From positions 4,774,001 to 4,838,000 of the forward strand of contig CP126200.1 in assembly GCA_030272155.1 (NCBI GenBank): a stretch of DNA of 64,000 nt, given 5' to 3'. Of this stretch, positions 54,985-64,000 are shown in pieces. Made by a program: the position numbers and the translations under genes. The notes under the pieces were generated by a model, which was given only the letters and a program-made list of their open reading frames with translations, ran no database searches and was not told where the DNA came from. Position 1 is the first letter of the stretch. The number at the start of each line of letters is the position of its first letter. The stretch comes from Tetradesmus obliquus. Taxonomy: Eukaryota; Chlorophyta; Chlorophyceae; Sphaeropleales; Scenedesmaceae.

Positions 54985-55858
54985 TGCTGCTGCCGCTGCT
55001 TGCTGCTGCTGCCAGTCGGTTGTGCATGGTGTGTGGCAGGCGTCCGCCTGACAGTCTTACATGTGGCTTGCACAGATGCCATGTGGCGCACTGGCATGGC
55101 CTCATTGTTTCCGTAGTTGTGTACAGTACATTAAACTGCCACCACCACGCTGCTGTCCAAGCCAGCCAGCAAGCAAGCAAGTAAGCAAGCAACAGGCAGG
55201 TGCATGTTGCGCCCTGCAGGTTGGCACGTTTGACCTATCTGCTGTCACAACGTCCTTGGATGCCAATATGAAGCTGGTGAGTGGTGCGCCCTGTGATACT
55301 GCTGACATCAGCAGCAGGGAGCTGATTGCATGTCCCGGGGCATCGCAGACATGCTTTCAGCACCAAGTACCCTGGATTCTGATGCTGCTGCTGTAGCTGC
55401 AGGGACAGCAGTTGGCATTCACAAGGGCATTTCTAGAAGCATGGCGGATGTTGCAAAGCAGCAGCCACACATGCTCGTAACCCTCTTTCAGGCCCTTCAC
55501 AACTGCTTGATCAAGGTAGTGTCTAGCTAGGCGGCCATAACAATGTCTGCATGTGTCGTTCTTCTGTGGTGACGGCTGTGATGCTGCCTGCTTTACACCT
55601 TTGGTGCATTGCCAGCAATACATTGTCACGCTGGCAGTGGAGCTAGGCCCAGATGGCGATGACACAATCTTTGTGCAAGCAGCGCTCGACTTTTCCAACA
55701 TTGAAGAGGCAGTGTGCGACTACGACTGTGCTGTTATTGGAGGCACGGGCCGCTACAAGGGTGCTACTGGGGAGGTCACTTTCACAGGCACTGCTGCAAC
55801 AACGATTGACAGTTTGCACATAGCTGAAGTTGCCGTGCCGAAGTTCAAGCGATTTTAG
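53757..55858 (+). CDS. Dirigent-like barrel protein 1, atypical N-terminus
   Basis: First of three tandem paralogues. Exons 53757-53897, 54579-54740, 55220-55276 and 55616-55858 join in frame to 200 aa. It shares with the other two FNPATKHFEP, then VTSDKSYTYYRLAINLNETF, GDVFDNTTAAK, VGTFDL and a last exon with ELGPDGDDTIFV, GGTGRYKGATGEV and VAVPKFKRF. The GGTGRYKGA turn is typical of dirigent and allene-oxide-cyclase-like barrels. Homology to copies 2 and 3 stops just upstream of TDPLGL: the signal-peptide start MAPR... is absent, replaced by a segment with a hydrophobic patch (LALVLFLFS) and a 26-bp palindrome. The KDZ element ends 57 bp before the ATG. The gene may have lost its secretion signal or promoter. 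Confidence 0.75.
53816..53841. repeat. 26-bp perfect palindrome in dirigent-like gene 1 exon 1
   Basis: TTCTGACAGGAAC is followed directly by its reverse complement GTTCCTGTCAGAA. It lies exactly where homology to the paralogues begins, as expected of a fold-back or template-switch junction. Confidence 0.95.
53953..54016 (+). repeat. Two tandem 32-bp copies in intron 1
   Basis: The unit TGAACTGTGCTGTTGCACGC and 12 further bases occurs twice in direct succession with no visible difference, inside intron 1 of dirigent-like gene 1. Confidence 0.95.
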
Positions 55859-57480
55859 TCACCGCGGCACCACCATGCTTGGCACGCACTGCATATCATA
55901 CCTGCTGGAATGGCAACAGCAACTGTGTTGACAAGCCATTGCCTGTGACGGGCTGTGTGCAACTTGACTGCGCTGGCAGGATGCTGATTGTGTGGAGCTA
56001 ATGCTATTGATAGTAGCAGCAGGTTCAGCCATTTGCTACATCATGTACTATCTTTGCTCTTAGCAGCACTACAATTGCCTGCAGGACATGCAGCCAAACT
56101 GCTGTTGGTATATTGTTATTGGCCACCTACCCACCCACCCCGAAGTTGTGGGCAGGCAGAACGCATGCTGTGCGCCTGCTGTATGCACATGTGCAGTAGC
56201 AAATGGCAATGTGGCTGTTGCTCAAATGACATTGTGCTGACAATGGTGATGTTGACGATGACTGATACTGCGTTGCAGTTGTGATTGGGGTGCCTGATTG
56301 CACCTTCGCACATGTGGGTTTCCATTGCAAACATTGGACACTTGTTGATTGAGTTGGTGTGTTTTGCACTGTTCGTGGTGTTATGCTTACAGCAGCGCTT
56401 TCAGCCGCTGGTGCTTCACCGTCAGCACACCTGAAAGCCTATGTAATCTCTAACCTCCCCGGTAACAAAAAAATATGTAATCTCTATGTCTTCACTCACT
56501 GGTTGCTGCTTATGGCCCAAGTGCAGCAAGGCAACATCAAGCAGTATAATGCAGTGCCATCGTCCCTTAGCTATGGCAGGGAATGCCTGTGGATGGACAG
56601 CAAACTCCATGTTAACAGCAAACCAGCGCTGTTGGGCACAATATTAATATTTGATGGCTAGCATCGCAGAGGGTCGGCATGCGTCTGTGGGACTAGCAGC
56701 ACAACGTAGCTGAGTTGTAAAATGTTGTAAAATGAAAACTCTCCCTTTACAACGTAGCTGAGCAGGCTGCAGCACCGCCTGGGCAGCAGGTGCAGCGCAG
56801 CGGCATGTGCAGCAGATTCAAGCGGGGTGCTTGATTTGGTCACACAGCATATATGCTGCGCGAGGATCCCCATATATATGGGGACAAGCCTACTGGGTTT
56901 GTGGGCAGTGCAGGCATGTCATGTGGTGTAGGTTGAGCAGTGTCGTGTCATTGCTGCGACGGCCACAGCAACTGTGCAGCACTGCTGCATGATGCAGGAG
57001 CTGCAGGGCCTGTGCTCCAGCTGCAGGTGCTGACAACGCAAAAGGGTAGCTGGCGCAATCCTATGACGTACAGAAGGCTTTGAGGCAGGCATGGTCTCAG
57101 GTTGGCAACAACCAGCACGGCTGTTGCTGCGGCTGTACAGATGTGCACTTGAGTCGGTGTGGCACATGAGTCTGCCACGCTGTGGTTGACTGTTCAGCAG
57201 CACGCTGTTCGGTTAAACCTTTATAAAACTTTTATGTCACTAATAATCAGTAATGCCGTTTCGTACTCACTTGGTGGCTGAGGGCGCACCGTATCTCCGT
57301 CTGCCTGAAGGGGCACGATCTCGAAACCCTGCTGCTGCCTAACAGCCCTGACGGCCATAGGAGCCACCATCATGTATGCTATAATTTTATTGTTTATCTT
57401 TTGAGCATTTAGTGGCTTGTCACCCGTGCTTCAACACCAGCAAAGGGTCACCAGGGCCACCAGTCGGGAACTTTGCAAAG
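55859..57480. other. Intergenic between dirigent-like genes 1 and 2
   Basis: No gene recognised. It contains a 16-bp palindrome (CCCCATATATATGGGG, 56866-56881) and a direct repeat of ACAACGTAGCTGAG near 56701 and 56751. The right end is the promoter and 5' UTR of gene 2. Confidence 0.5.
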
Positions 57481-58849
57481 ATGGCTCCACGCGCCGCTCA
57501 CCTCCTGCTGTGCGCAATATGCATGGCTAGTGTCGCGTTTGGGGCATCAGCGCAGAGCGCAAACCACTACAAGCCACGTGATCCTCCTCTGGGCTCACGG
57601 AGCACGTTCAACCCGGCAACGAAGCATTTCGAGCCGGTAAGTGGTACAGCATATGCTGATAACTTATCATACCAGTGCACATGTGTTGTACGTGGCCTGT
57701 GCGGGTGTACGCCTTCGTTGTATCCTTCCTTGCAGCAGCAGTGGCAGCACCAGCAGCAGCAGTAGCAGCAGTAGCAGCAGCAAGAGCACTTGAGCAAGCA
57801 GCTGGCCAGTAGCCACTGCTCATCTCTCAGTTCTCGCGTCACTAATGCAGTTGCACCTGCAGCATCTCATTAACCACCGTTGCAGCCTATGAGCATTGCA
57901 GTCTGTCGGTGCTGCATGACTGAACAATGAATCCAGCAGGGCAACCACAGCAACGCTATAGCTGCAGCGGCGCACCTACAAGCTGCAGCCCTGTTTTTGT
58001 GTGCACATGCTGTTTGGCATCCAATCACGTTCTTGTGAACCTGCTTCCTGCAGCATCACTGACCTGTGCTTTGCTTTGCCACACCCTGCTGTCTCATGGT
58101 GCACATTGCGGCAGGTGACATCGGACAAGTCGTACACCTACTACCGCCTGGCCATCAACATCAACGAGACATTCTATGACTTCTTTGATAGTGACCCCAA
58201 GGTCCCCACATTGTACACAATGGTGGCCTCTGGCGACGTGTTTGACAACACAACAGCCGCAAAGGTGAGCTCACGCACGTGCACAATACACGAGCGTGCT
58301 GTTGCGCAACAGGATAGACCGGGGGCGGCGACAGTGACAGCAGCCAGTGACATCCAACAAGCAGCAGTAGCACAGCAAGCAGGGTGCCTTGGCTGATGTG
58401 CAGCGGGGGTCACCTGCAGGGAATCAGCACGGTTGCTGCTGCGTACAGCCTGCTGCTGCTGCTGCTGCCAGCTGGGTGTGCACCATGCATCACATGGCAG
58501 CCATGGCTGCAAGCCTAGCGAATATGCTGTCGCAGGTGGCTTGCAACACACCGGTACACTAAGCATTCCCACAGGCAGTATGTTACACACCACCACCATA
58601 GATCTGCAGTGCAAGCATGCAGCTAACAGCCAGGTGTATCTTGTGCCTTGCAGGTTGGCACCTTTGACATGAATGGCATCACCACCTACCTGAACGCAGA
58701 CAAAACGCTGGTGAGGAATGCACTGGGCTTCTGTTGCGTCAGCAGCACTGAGGGTTTAAGGGTGTCATAAATGTCATAGATGAGCTTGCAGCACCAGGCA
58801 CAATCGGCGCTGCTGCTGCTGCTGCTGCTGTTGCTGCTGCTCCTGCTGC

Positions 58850-58901
<52 letters not shown>

Positions 58902-59408
58902 CCTGCCGCCGCCGCCGCCGCTGCTGCTGCTGCTGCTGCTGCTGCTTTAGCAACAGCTAGGTTCCATGTCAGCTTGCACATACCTGGCTGTTATCCACTG
59001 CAGCGGATATCCAGCTGGGTATCGTATATTTTCCACCACCAAAATGCTGGCATCTGGCTATGTGCGTGTGCAGCACCTGCAGCTGCCACCGCTGCACGAG
59101 TGTGTAATATGACGGCTCTGTCACTGCCTGCGCTGCTGCTGCACTTGCGCATTCTGCTCTGCCAGTCATACATGGCCACAATGGCAGTGGAGCTAGGCCC
59201 CAATGGAGATGACACCATCTTTGTGAAAGCAGCGCTACAGCGCGCCAACCTCAACGTGGAAATTATGGACTTTGATGCTGCTGTGGTTGGCGGCACGGGC
59301 CGCTACAAGGGCGCCACTGGAGAGGTGTTCTTCAGTGGCACACAGTTCACGACGCCTGTGAACTTATATGTAGCTGAATTTGCCGTGCCGAAGTTCAAGC
59401 GGTTCTGA
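57481..59408 (+). CDS. Dirigent-like secreted barrel protein 2
   Basis: Exons 57481-57636, 58115-58264, 58654-58710 and 59166-59408 join in frame to 201 aa. Signal peptide: MAPRAAHLLLCAICMASVAF then GASAQS, with likely cleavage after the Ala-Ser-Ala region. Then PRDPPLGSRSTFNPATKHFE, VTSDKSYTYYRLAININE, SGDVFDNTTAAK and, in the last exon, ELGPNGDDTIFVKAAL with VVGGTGRYKGATGE at about residues 161-174. The exon structure is identical to copies 1 and 3 (all introns phase 0, third exon 57 nt, last exon 243 nt). In plants, dirigent-type barrels steer phenoxy-radical coupling or related wall chemistry; the algal role is unknown. Confidence 0.8.
58808..58948. repeat. Compound CTG/CCG triplet tract in intron 3
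   Basis: A 140-bp tract of CTG with TTG, CTC and CCG interruptions on the sense strand in intron 3 of dirigent-like gene 2. Interruptions suggest an older, less mutable tract than the pure runs. It lies about 215 bp before the acceptor. Confidence 0.9.
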
Positions 59409-61301
59409 TTGTGCAGCAAAGTAATCGGCGCAGGGGTGGCAGGGGTCACATGGGCTTACACAGCATCGCATGTTGGCTTGCCTGACACCTGCTGATGTGG
59501 TGACAAGCAAACAGTACCTCTTAGTGGAGGTGAATTGTATACATGTGTGCAACACGGCTGCATTAGTAGGGCAGCATGTTGGTGATGCGGGGCTGGTGGC
59601 TGTGTGCACTCCTGTCGGCAGCAGCGCATCACGCACTAGCAACATATGCACTGCTTGCTGGTGTCATGCTTGCTTTGAGCAGCGTTCAAGCTGCCTGTAG
59701 CAAATGCTATACCCAGCAGTTGAGACTGTTGCTTGTTTTCATGGTGTCGGCACTCCTGTTGATCCATCCTCGTACCATGGGAAAGGGGACCGTAGTAAGT
59801 CCAAATGCACTTGCTTTGATCAGCTTTTCAAGCTGCTGCGGTTGCAATCAGGGTGTGTGGTGTGGGTGTGTTGCCGTTGATGGCGGCGTAACGGCCGCTT
59901 GCTCTTTGATCTTCAGATGACTGGCATACTGCAGGCGGTGGCATGCTGGCAGCAGCAGCAGCTGCAGCAGTAGTAAGGTGCAATTTGAATGCTGCGCGCT
60001 ACTGCTACTAGTACACTCTATCATGCAGCATGGGTGCTTGATTGTGTGTTTGTGATATGCTTGGATGTTGTTGTGCAGTGCTGGTGTGCCGTGACTGGTC
60101 AAGTCCACATGCCAACACGGCTGCTGCCTTACGAACAATAAATGGATACTCAGGCAGAATTTACGTGTCAAACGTATGTGCAGTTGCCTGCACAGGCAGC
60201 TGGTCGTATGATCTTCCATCCTCATGCAGCAGTCTGATCATCTTGGCGCACTCATGTATACGGCAGCAACAATTGCTGGACGGTCCACCACGTGCTCGGT
60301 TTCTAACATTTCTACAGCAGACTGCTCGGTGGATGTGTCTTGTACAGCTTGCGGCTACGCCAAGTGGGATGCGCTCAAAGCTGCTGTGCCGTTTGCAATG
60401 GGTGCTTGCGCAGCGCACCAGCCTCACCTGCACGAGGTCTACCTGCAGACTACTGCTGCCAGCATGCATGGCACAGCAGGATCAGTTGTGCATGTGCCAG
60501 AGCCTGGCTGTGGTTTCTTGTTGACAGCAATAAACGTGTTGTGATGCTCCCAGCAGCTTCACATTGTGACGCCTTTGCGGTGCTTGTGTGTTGAGTTTCC
60601 CTGCTGCCTGTAGGGGCGGTCACTGCCGCCACTACAGCGCGGCGCGCCGCATGCAGCCAGCAAGGCAATGAAGCTACGGCAAGTGCCATGCGTCCACTCG
60701 CAAACAACAAACACGCTATACCTGACACCAGCAGCATTTAAGAGCCTGCAGTACCAAGGTTTGTCGCTTAGCTAGGCGCCTACCAGGTTGAGCTGGACAC
60801 CACCGTGGCAGGCTGCCAACTTTGCAGTCGAACTTGGCAAGTGACTTGGCTTTGAATGCCAGCCTAGTCAGCGTTGAAACAGCTGGATGCAATACATGCT
60901 ATCTTGAGTTCATATACTTCAAAAATTGCAAATGGGTCTCATGACCGTGTAAGGATGCAGTGTCATGGGAAATCTCACTGCGACCGGAAGTGGCTTCAGC
61001 TGCAGCATGTGGCAGCACCTGACCACGGTCTGATGAGGCTCTTATCAGCTCCCAGCAAAATATGCTATGTTGAATTTGTATTACATTTGATTGTGGTGTG
61101 CCAGCCGTTAAGTTCGCCTTGTAAGGAACACGTGTTCGTCGGTCCGCACAGAGCTCCAGATATCGTTCCTGACGTTCTGCATGCCCACAACACGGCAGTC
61201 TGTTACAGACCCGCGCAGAAGTTTTGATATACTTTTATACGTTCCAGACTCAACTTTCACTCGTGTCACCAGTCAGGTGACCCAGCGAGAACTTTGAGAG
61301 C
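59409..61301. other. Intergenic between dirigent-like genes 2 and 3
   Basis: No gene recognised. Open frames such as 60042-60524 (+) are Cys-rich and unsupported. Both genes 2 and 3 share a GGTCACC/GTCACC word and AACTTTG a few tens of bases before their ATG, a small conserved 5' UTR or promoter block. Confidence 0.45.
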
Positions 61302-62823
61302 ATGGCGCCACGCGGCCTCTGCACGCTGCTATGCGTGATGTTCCTGGTTGGAACGCTTTCAGCGGCGTTTGCGCAGGACGCTAACACCAAAAAGCCACGT
61401 GACCCCCCTGTGGGCTCCCTCAGCAAGTTCAACCCGACCACCATGCACTACGAGCCTGTGAGAACTTAGGATGGTTCTAAACACCATATCAGAGCTCAGC
61501 GCGTTGTACTTGTGCTTGCTTCAGCACTTGACAGCACCTCCTGCAAACAGCAGAAGCAGCAGCAGCAGCAGCAGCAGCAGCTGAGCTGCTGCTTCCTGCA
61601 GCTGAGCTGCCTGAGCAGCAGAAGCCCCACCACCAGTAGTCATGCTGCTCACACAACACCGGCACTGCTAGCAGTCCTTGCTGCTGACTCCTCACACAAC
61701 CACACTCTCCACATGGCATCCATGCATGTGCGCTCGCGCAGTGCGTGCAGCGACCTGAACCAACATGTGTCACCCGCTGTCACTTTCCTGCAGGTGACAT
61801 CAGACAAGTCGTACATCTACTACCGCATCAAGGTCAACCTCAATCAGACCTTTGTTGACACCTACACACCAGACCCCAAGGAGCCCCACCTCGTGTCAGT
61901 TGTCATCTCAGGGGACGTGTTTGACAACAGCACCGGCATCAAGGTGTGCTGCAGAGCAAATTCCTAGATTGAGGAGCTGCGGTATCGCCGCGTTCAGCAG
62001 CTTCATGTTTCTCGATGCCGCAGTGTGGCGCTTTGTTGCAGGGTGCATGCAGCAGAACCACCTGTCTTGCTAAAGCACACTGCGAGTATGTGCAGTGGTG
62101 TAGCCTGCAGCACTCGATTAGCCAAGCACAATGCTGCTGCTGCGGTGTCGCACAAACATTGCCACTTGTTCGGACGTGGTGCAACGCTGCTGGTGCTGTC
62201 TATGTGTTGCGCAGGTTGGCAAGTTTGACTCCACAAGCCTTACCACATTTGCTGGTGCCAACAATGAGCTGGTGAGACAGCATTTATCTTGGATGTAAAA
62301 TAATCAGAAAAACGGCTCTGCAGATGCTTCCAATACAACTGTTAGATCACCGAGCATTCTCCGCTTGTATCAGTCACAAAGGGCTCCTTGCATGCTAGAA
62401 ACACATGTGCTGAACCACTGAGCGGCCATCAACGGCCAATTGGCACATTGCTGTGTCGGCTGCGACAGATTGCAGTGCTTGAACAACAGCAGCGGCAGCT
62501 TGAATAACAGCGCTTGCACAGCAGCAGCAAACAGCAGTGTGCTGCAGCAAGCAAGCCCAGTGGTGCGCTGCAGCAGCAGCCCATGCAACCAGCGCATCTG
62601 TAGCACAAAGGCACGCCGCAGTATCCTGTTCAACTGATGCTGCGGTGCACCTACATGCACACACTCCTGAGGCAGCCCGGTGCGGCGCAGCGGCTTGTAG
62701 GCAGCCCCTATGGCAAACAGTTGTAAACAAGCAAGTGGTTGTCAGCGGCCCAGGCAGCGGTACGTAAGGAGCCTTAGACGAACGTGAAGTCCTTAACAAG
62801 GATGACAAACAGTTTGCACGCCT

Positions 62824-62879
<56 letters not shown>

Positions 62880-63161
62880 CATTTCCCCATGCCCGCCATG
62901 CTCCTGCTCCTGCTGCAGCAATACATGGGCACATTCGCTGTTGAGCTGGGACCCAATGGGGATGATGCCATTTTCATTATGAACGCTCTGGACCGTGCCA
63001 ACTTCATTCAAGAGCCCACTGACTTTGAAATGGCGATTGTGGGAGGCACGGGGCGCTACAAGGGTGCCACTGGGGAGTCTATCCACAGCGGCACTGAAGT
63101 GACCCAGCCAGGCAATGTGTATGTGGCTGAGGTTGCGGTGCCGAGGTTCAAGCGCTTCTAA
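61302..63161 (+). CDS. Dirigent-like secreted barrel protein 3
   Basis: Exons 61302-61457, 61794-61943, 62215-62271 and 62919-63161 join in frame to 201 aa. Signal peptide MAPRGLCTLLCVMFLVGTLS then AAFAQD. Then PRDPPVGSLSKFNPTTMHYE, VTSDKSYIYYRIKVNLNQTF, SGDVFDNSTGIK and the last exon with VELGPNGDDAIF and IVGGTGRYKGATGE, ending VAVPRFKRF. Exon lengths match copy 2 exactly. It is the most diverged of the three in exon 3 (VGKFDSTSLTTFAGA). A TGTAA lies about 300 nt after the stop. Confidence 0.8.
62828..62879. repeat. (CTG)n run upstream of the last exon of gene 3
   Basis: About 17 CTG triplets on the sense strand, ending about 40 nt before the acceptor AG at 62918. Confidence 0.92.
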
Positions 63162-64000
63162 ATGCTTCATGTTCGGCAGCTTGTCGACCTGAACGAGCTC
63201 AGGGTGAATGTGCACCAGGGAGCGTTCCCCTGGCTCTACTTCTGTGGCGATTGGGCTGGAGCTGGCATTTGGTGTATGAATGATGTGCGAATGATGTGAT
63301 GTGAGCGCTTTGATGTGTGAATGATTTCATTTGTCTGTTGATAGGGATGACTCAGAGTGGCGTAGCAAATTTGCTTGGATTATTGGGATCGCTCCCAGGT
63401 GGAGATGACTTGCTGTCTGTTATCCATTCTGAGGCTGTGATCTGGAGTAGAATGACAAATGTAAACAGTATACAGTGAATGCACAGTCACGCAACTTCTG
63501 GAGTGTGTCGTGATAGGGATTTGCTACAGCTTGTTGCATGCTGCTGCTGACCCCTGATGCTGTGCTGCAGCTGCGCCTGCTGCTTTGCAGCACATGTGTG
63601 ACTGTTATCAGCTTTGTCAGCCGTCAGCACACCCATCCTCGTGTTGTTGACCCCTGATTCTGTGCTGCAGCTGCGCCTGCAGCTTTGAAGCACTTGTGCC
63701 ACTGTTCTCAGCTGTGCCGGCACACCCACCCTCATGTTGTGGGGTGCTGCAGCTTGCTCAACGTATGCTTGCACAGTTGGTGTGCCTGGCCTCATGAACC
63801 TGATCTGCAGCGTGTACCGCTGTCATGCATGTTGCCTGCTGGAAACATCATCCCAGGAAAGCACCCCTCAGTGTGACCGTAGCAGGGGAGCATGTCAGCC
63901 TGCGCATCAATCGCGCCAGATTTGATTATGATTTTGATGATCTATAAGTCCTACGTTGCGCTGCTGCATGTGCAGCTGTCGCCAATGCACCAAGCCAAAA
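63162..64000. other. 3' flank of the dirigent-like array
   Basis: No further gene seen to the window edge. A candidate TGTAA poly(A) signal for gene 3 is at 63460-63464. Confidence 0.5.
63546..63730 (+). repeat. Two diverged ~100-bp direct repeats
   Basis: TGACCCCTGAT, then CTGTGCTGCAGCTGCGCCTG, TTCTCAGCT-like and CACACCCA words recur in the same order about 103 bp apart, with scattered substitutions. Confidence 0.8.

Overview
The window is nuclear DNA from a eukaryote, almost certainly a chlorophyte green alga. Genes are split by many short GT-AG introns, CAG/CTG triplet runs are everywhere, poly(A) signals are of the TGTAA type, and the proteins are plant/algal in kind: a GIY-YIG-fused CGFS glutaredoxin, a LUX-like GARP factor and a prolyl 4-hydroxylase with a C-terminal ShK domain. 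A Scenedesmaceae-like chlorophycean is my inference from the triplet-rich style; nothing here proves the genus.

Layout. 0.2-4.3 kb (-): prolyl 4-hydroxylase, ten exons including an 11-nt microexon. 4.7-7.5 kb (+): plastid-type GRXS16, divergent from it. 7.6-14.4 kb: G/T-rich DNA with at most a few candidate exons. 14.4-18.1 kb (+): splicing factor SF3A2, nine exons. 19.1-21.95 kb (-): PPM/PP2C-type phosphatase, 5' end unresolved. 24.2-25.6 kb (+): secreted, probably GPI-anchored protein with a CBM1-like Cys module. 28.7-32.1 kb (+): LUX/ROC15-like GARP transcription factor. 32-37.5 kb: gene-poor, with a 307-bp MITE flanked by TTA. 37.5-40.3 kb (+): Leu/Ala-rich helical-repeat protein, followed by a decayed copy of its own 3' end. 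41.73-53.70 kb: a probable complete autonomous KDZ (Zisupton-type) DNA transposon, described below. 53.8-63.2 kb (+): three tandem secreted dirigent-like barrel genes.

The KDZ element has 88-bp terminal inverted repeats identical at every base and is flanked by a 7-bp duplication, CGCAGGC. It carries two convergent genes that both read through intact: a 978-aa transposase (-) and a 906-aa Gln-rich/RS-repeat protein (+) of unknown role. Removing the element and one target copy leaves an imperfect palindrome as the empty site. The insertion sits just upstream of the first dirigent-like gene, the one member of the array without the shared signal-peptide exon.

The most unusual recurrent feature is what I call exon echoes. 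In at least four genes, introns hold truncated copies of the neighbouring exon's own end together with its splice site (acceptor copies upstream, donor copies downstream). In the phosphatase, one roughly 40-codon echo differs from the exon at about 12 positions, all synonymous. A second pattern is that (CTG)n runs on the sense strand repeatedly abut 3' splice sites. Splice models were tied together by reading frame: exon phases agree and the summed coding lengths are multiples of three for all complete models. Functions rest on motif recognition alone, since no database search was possible.
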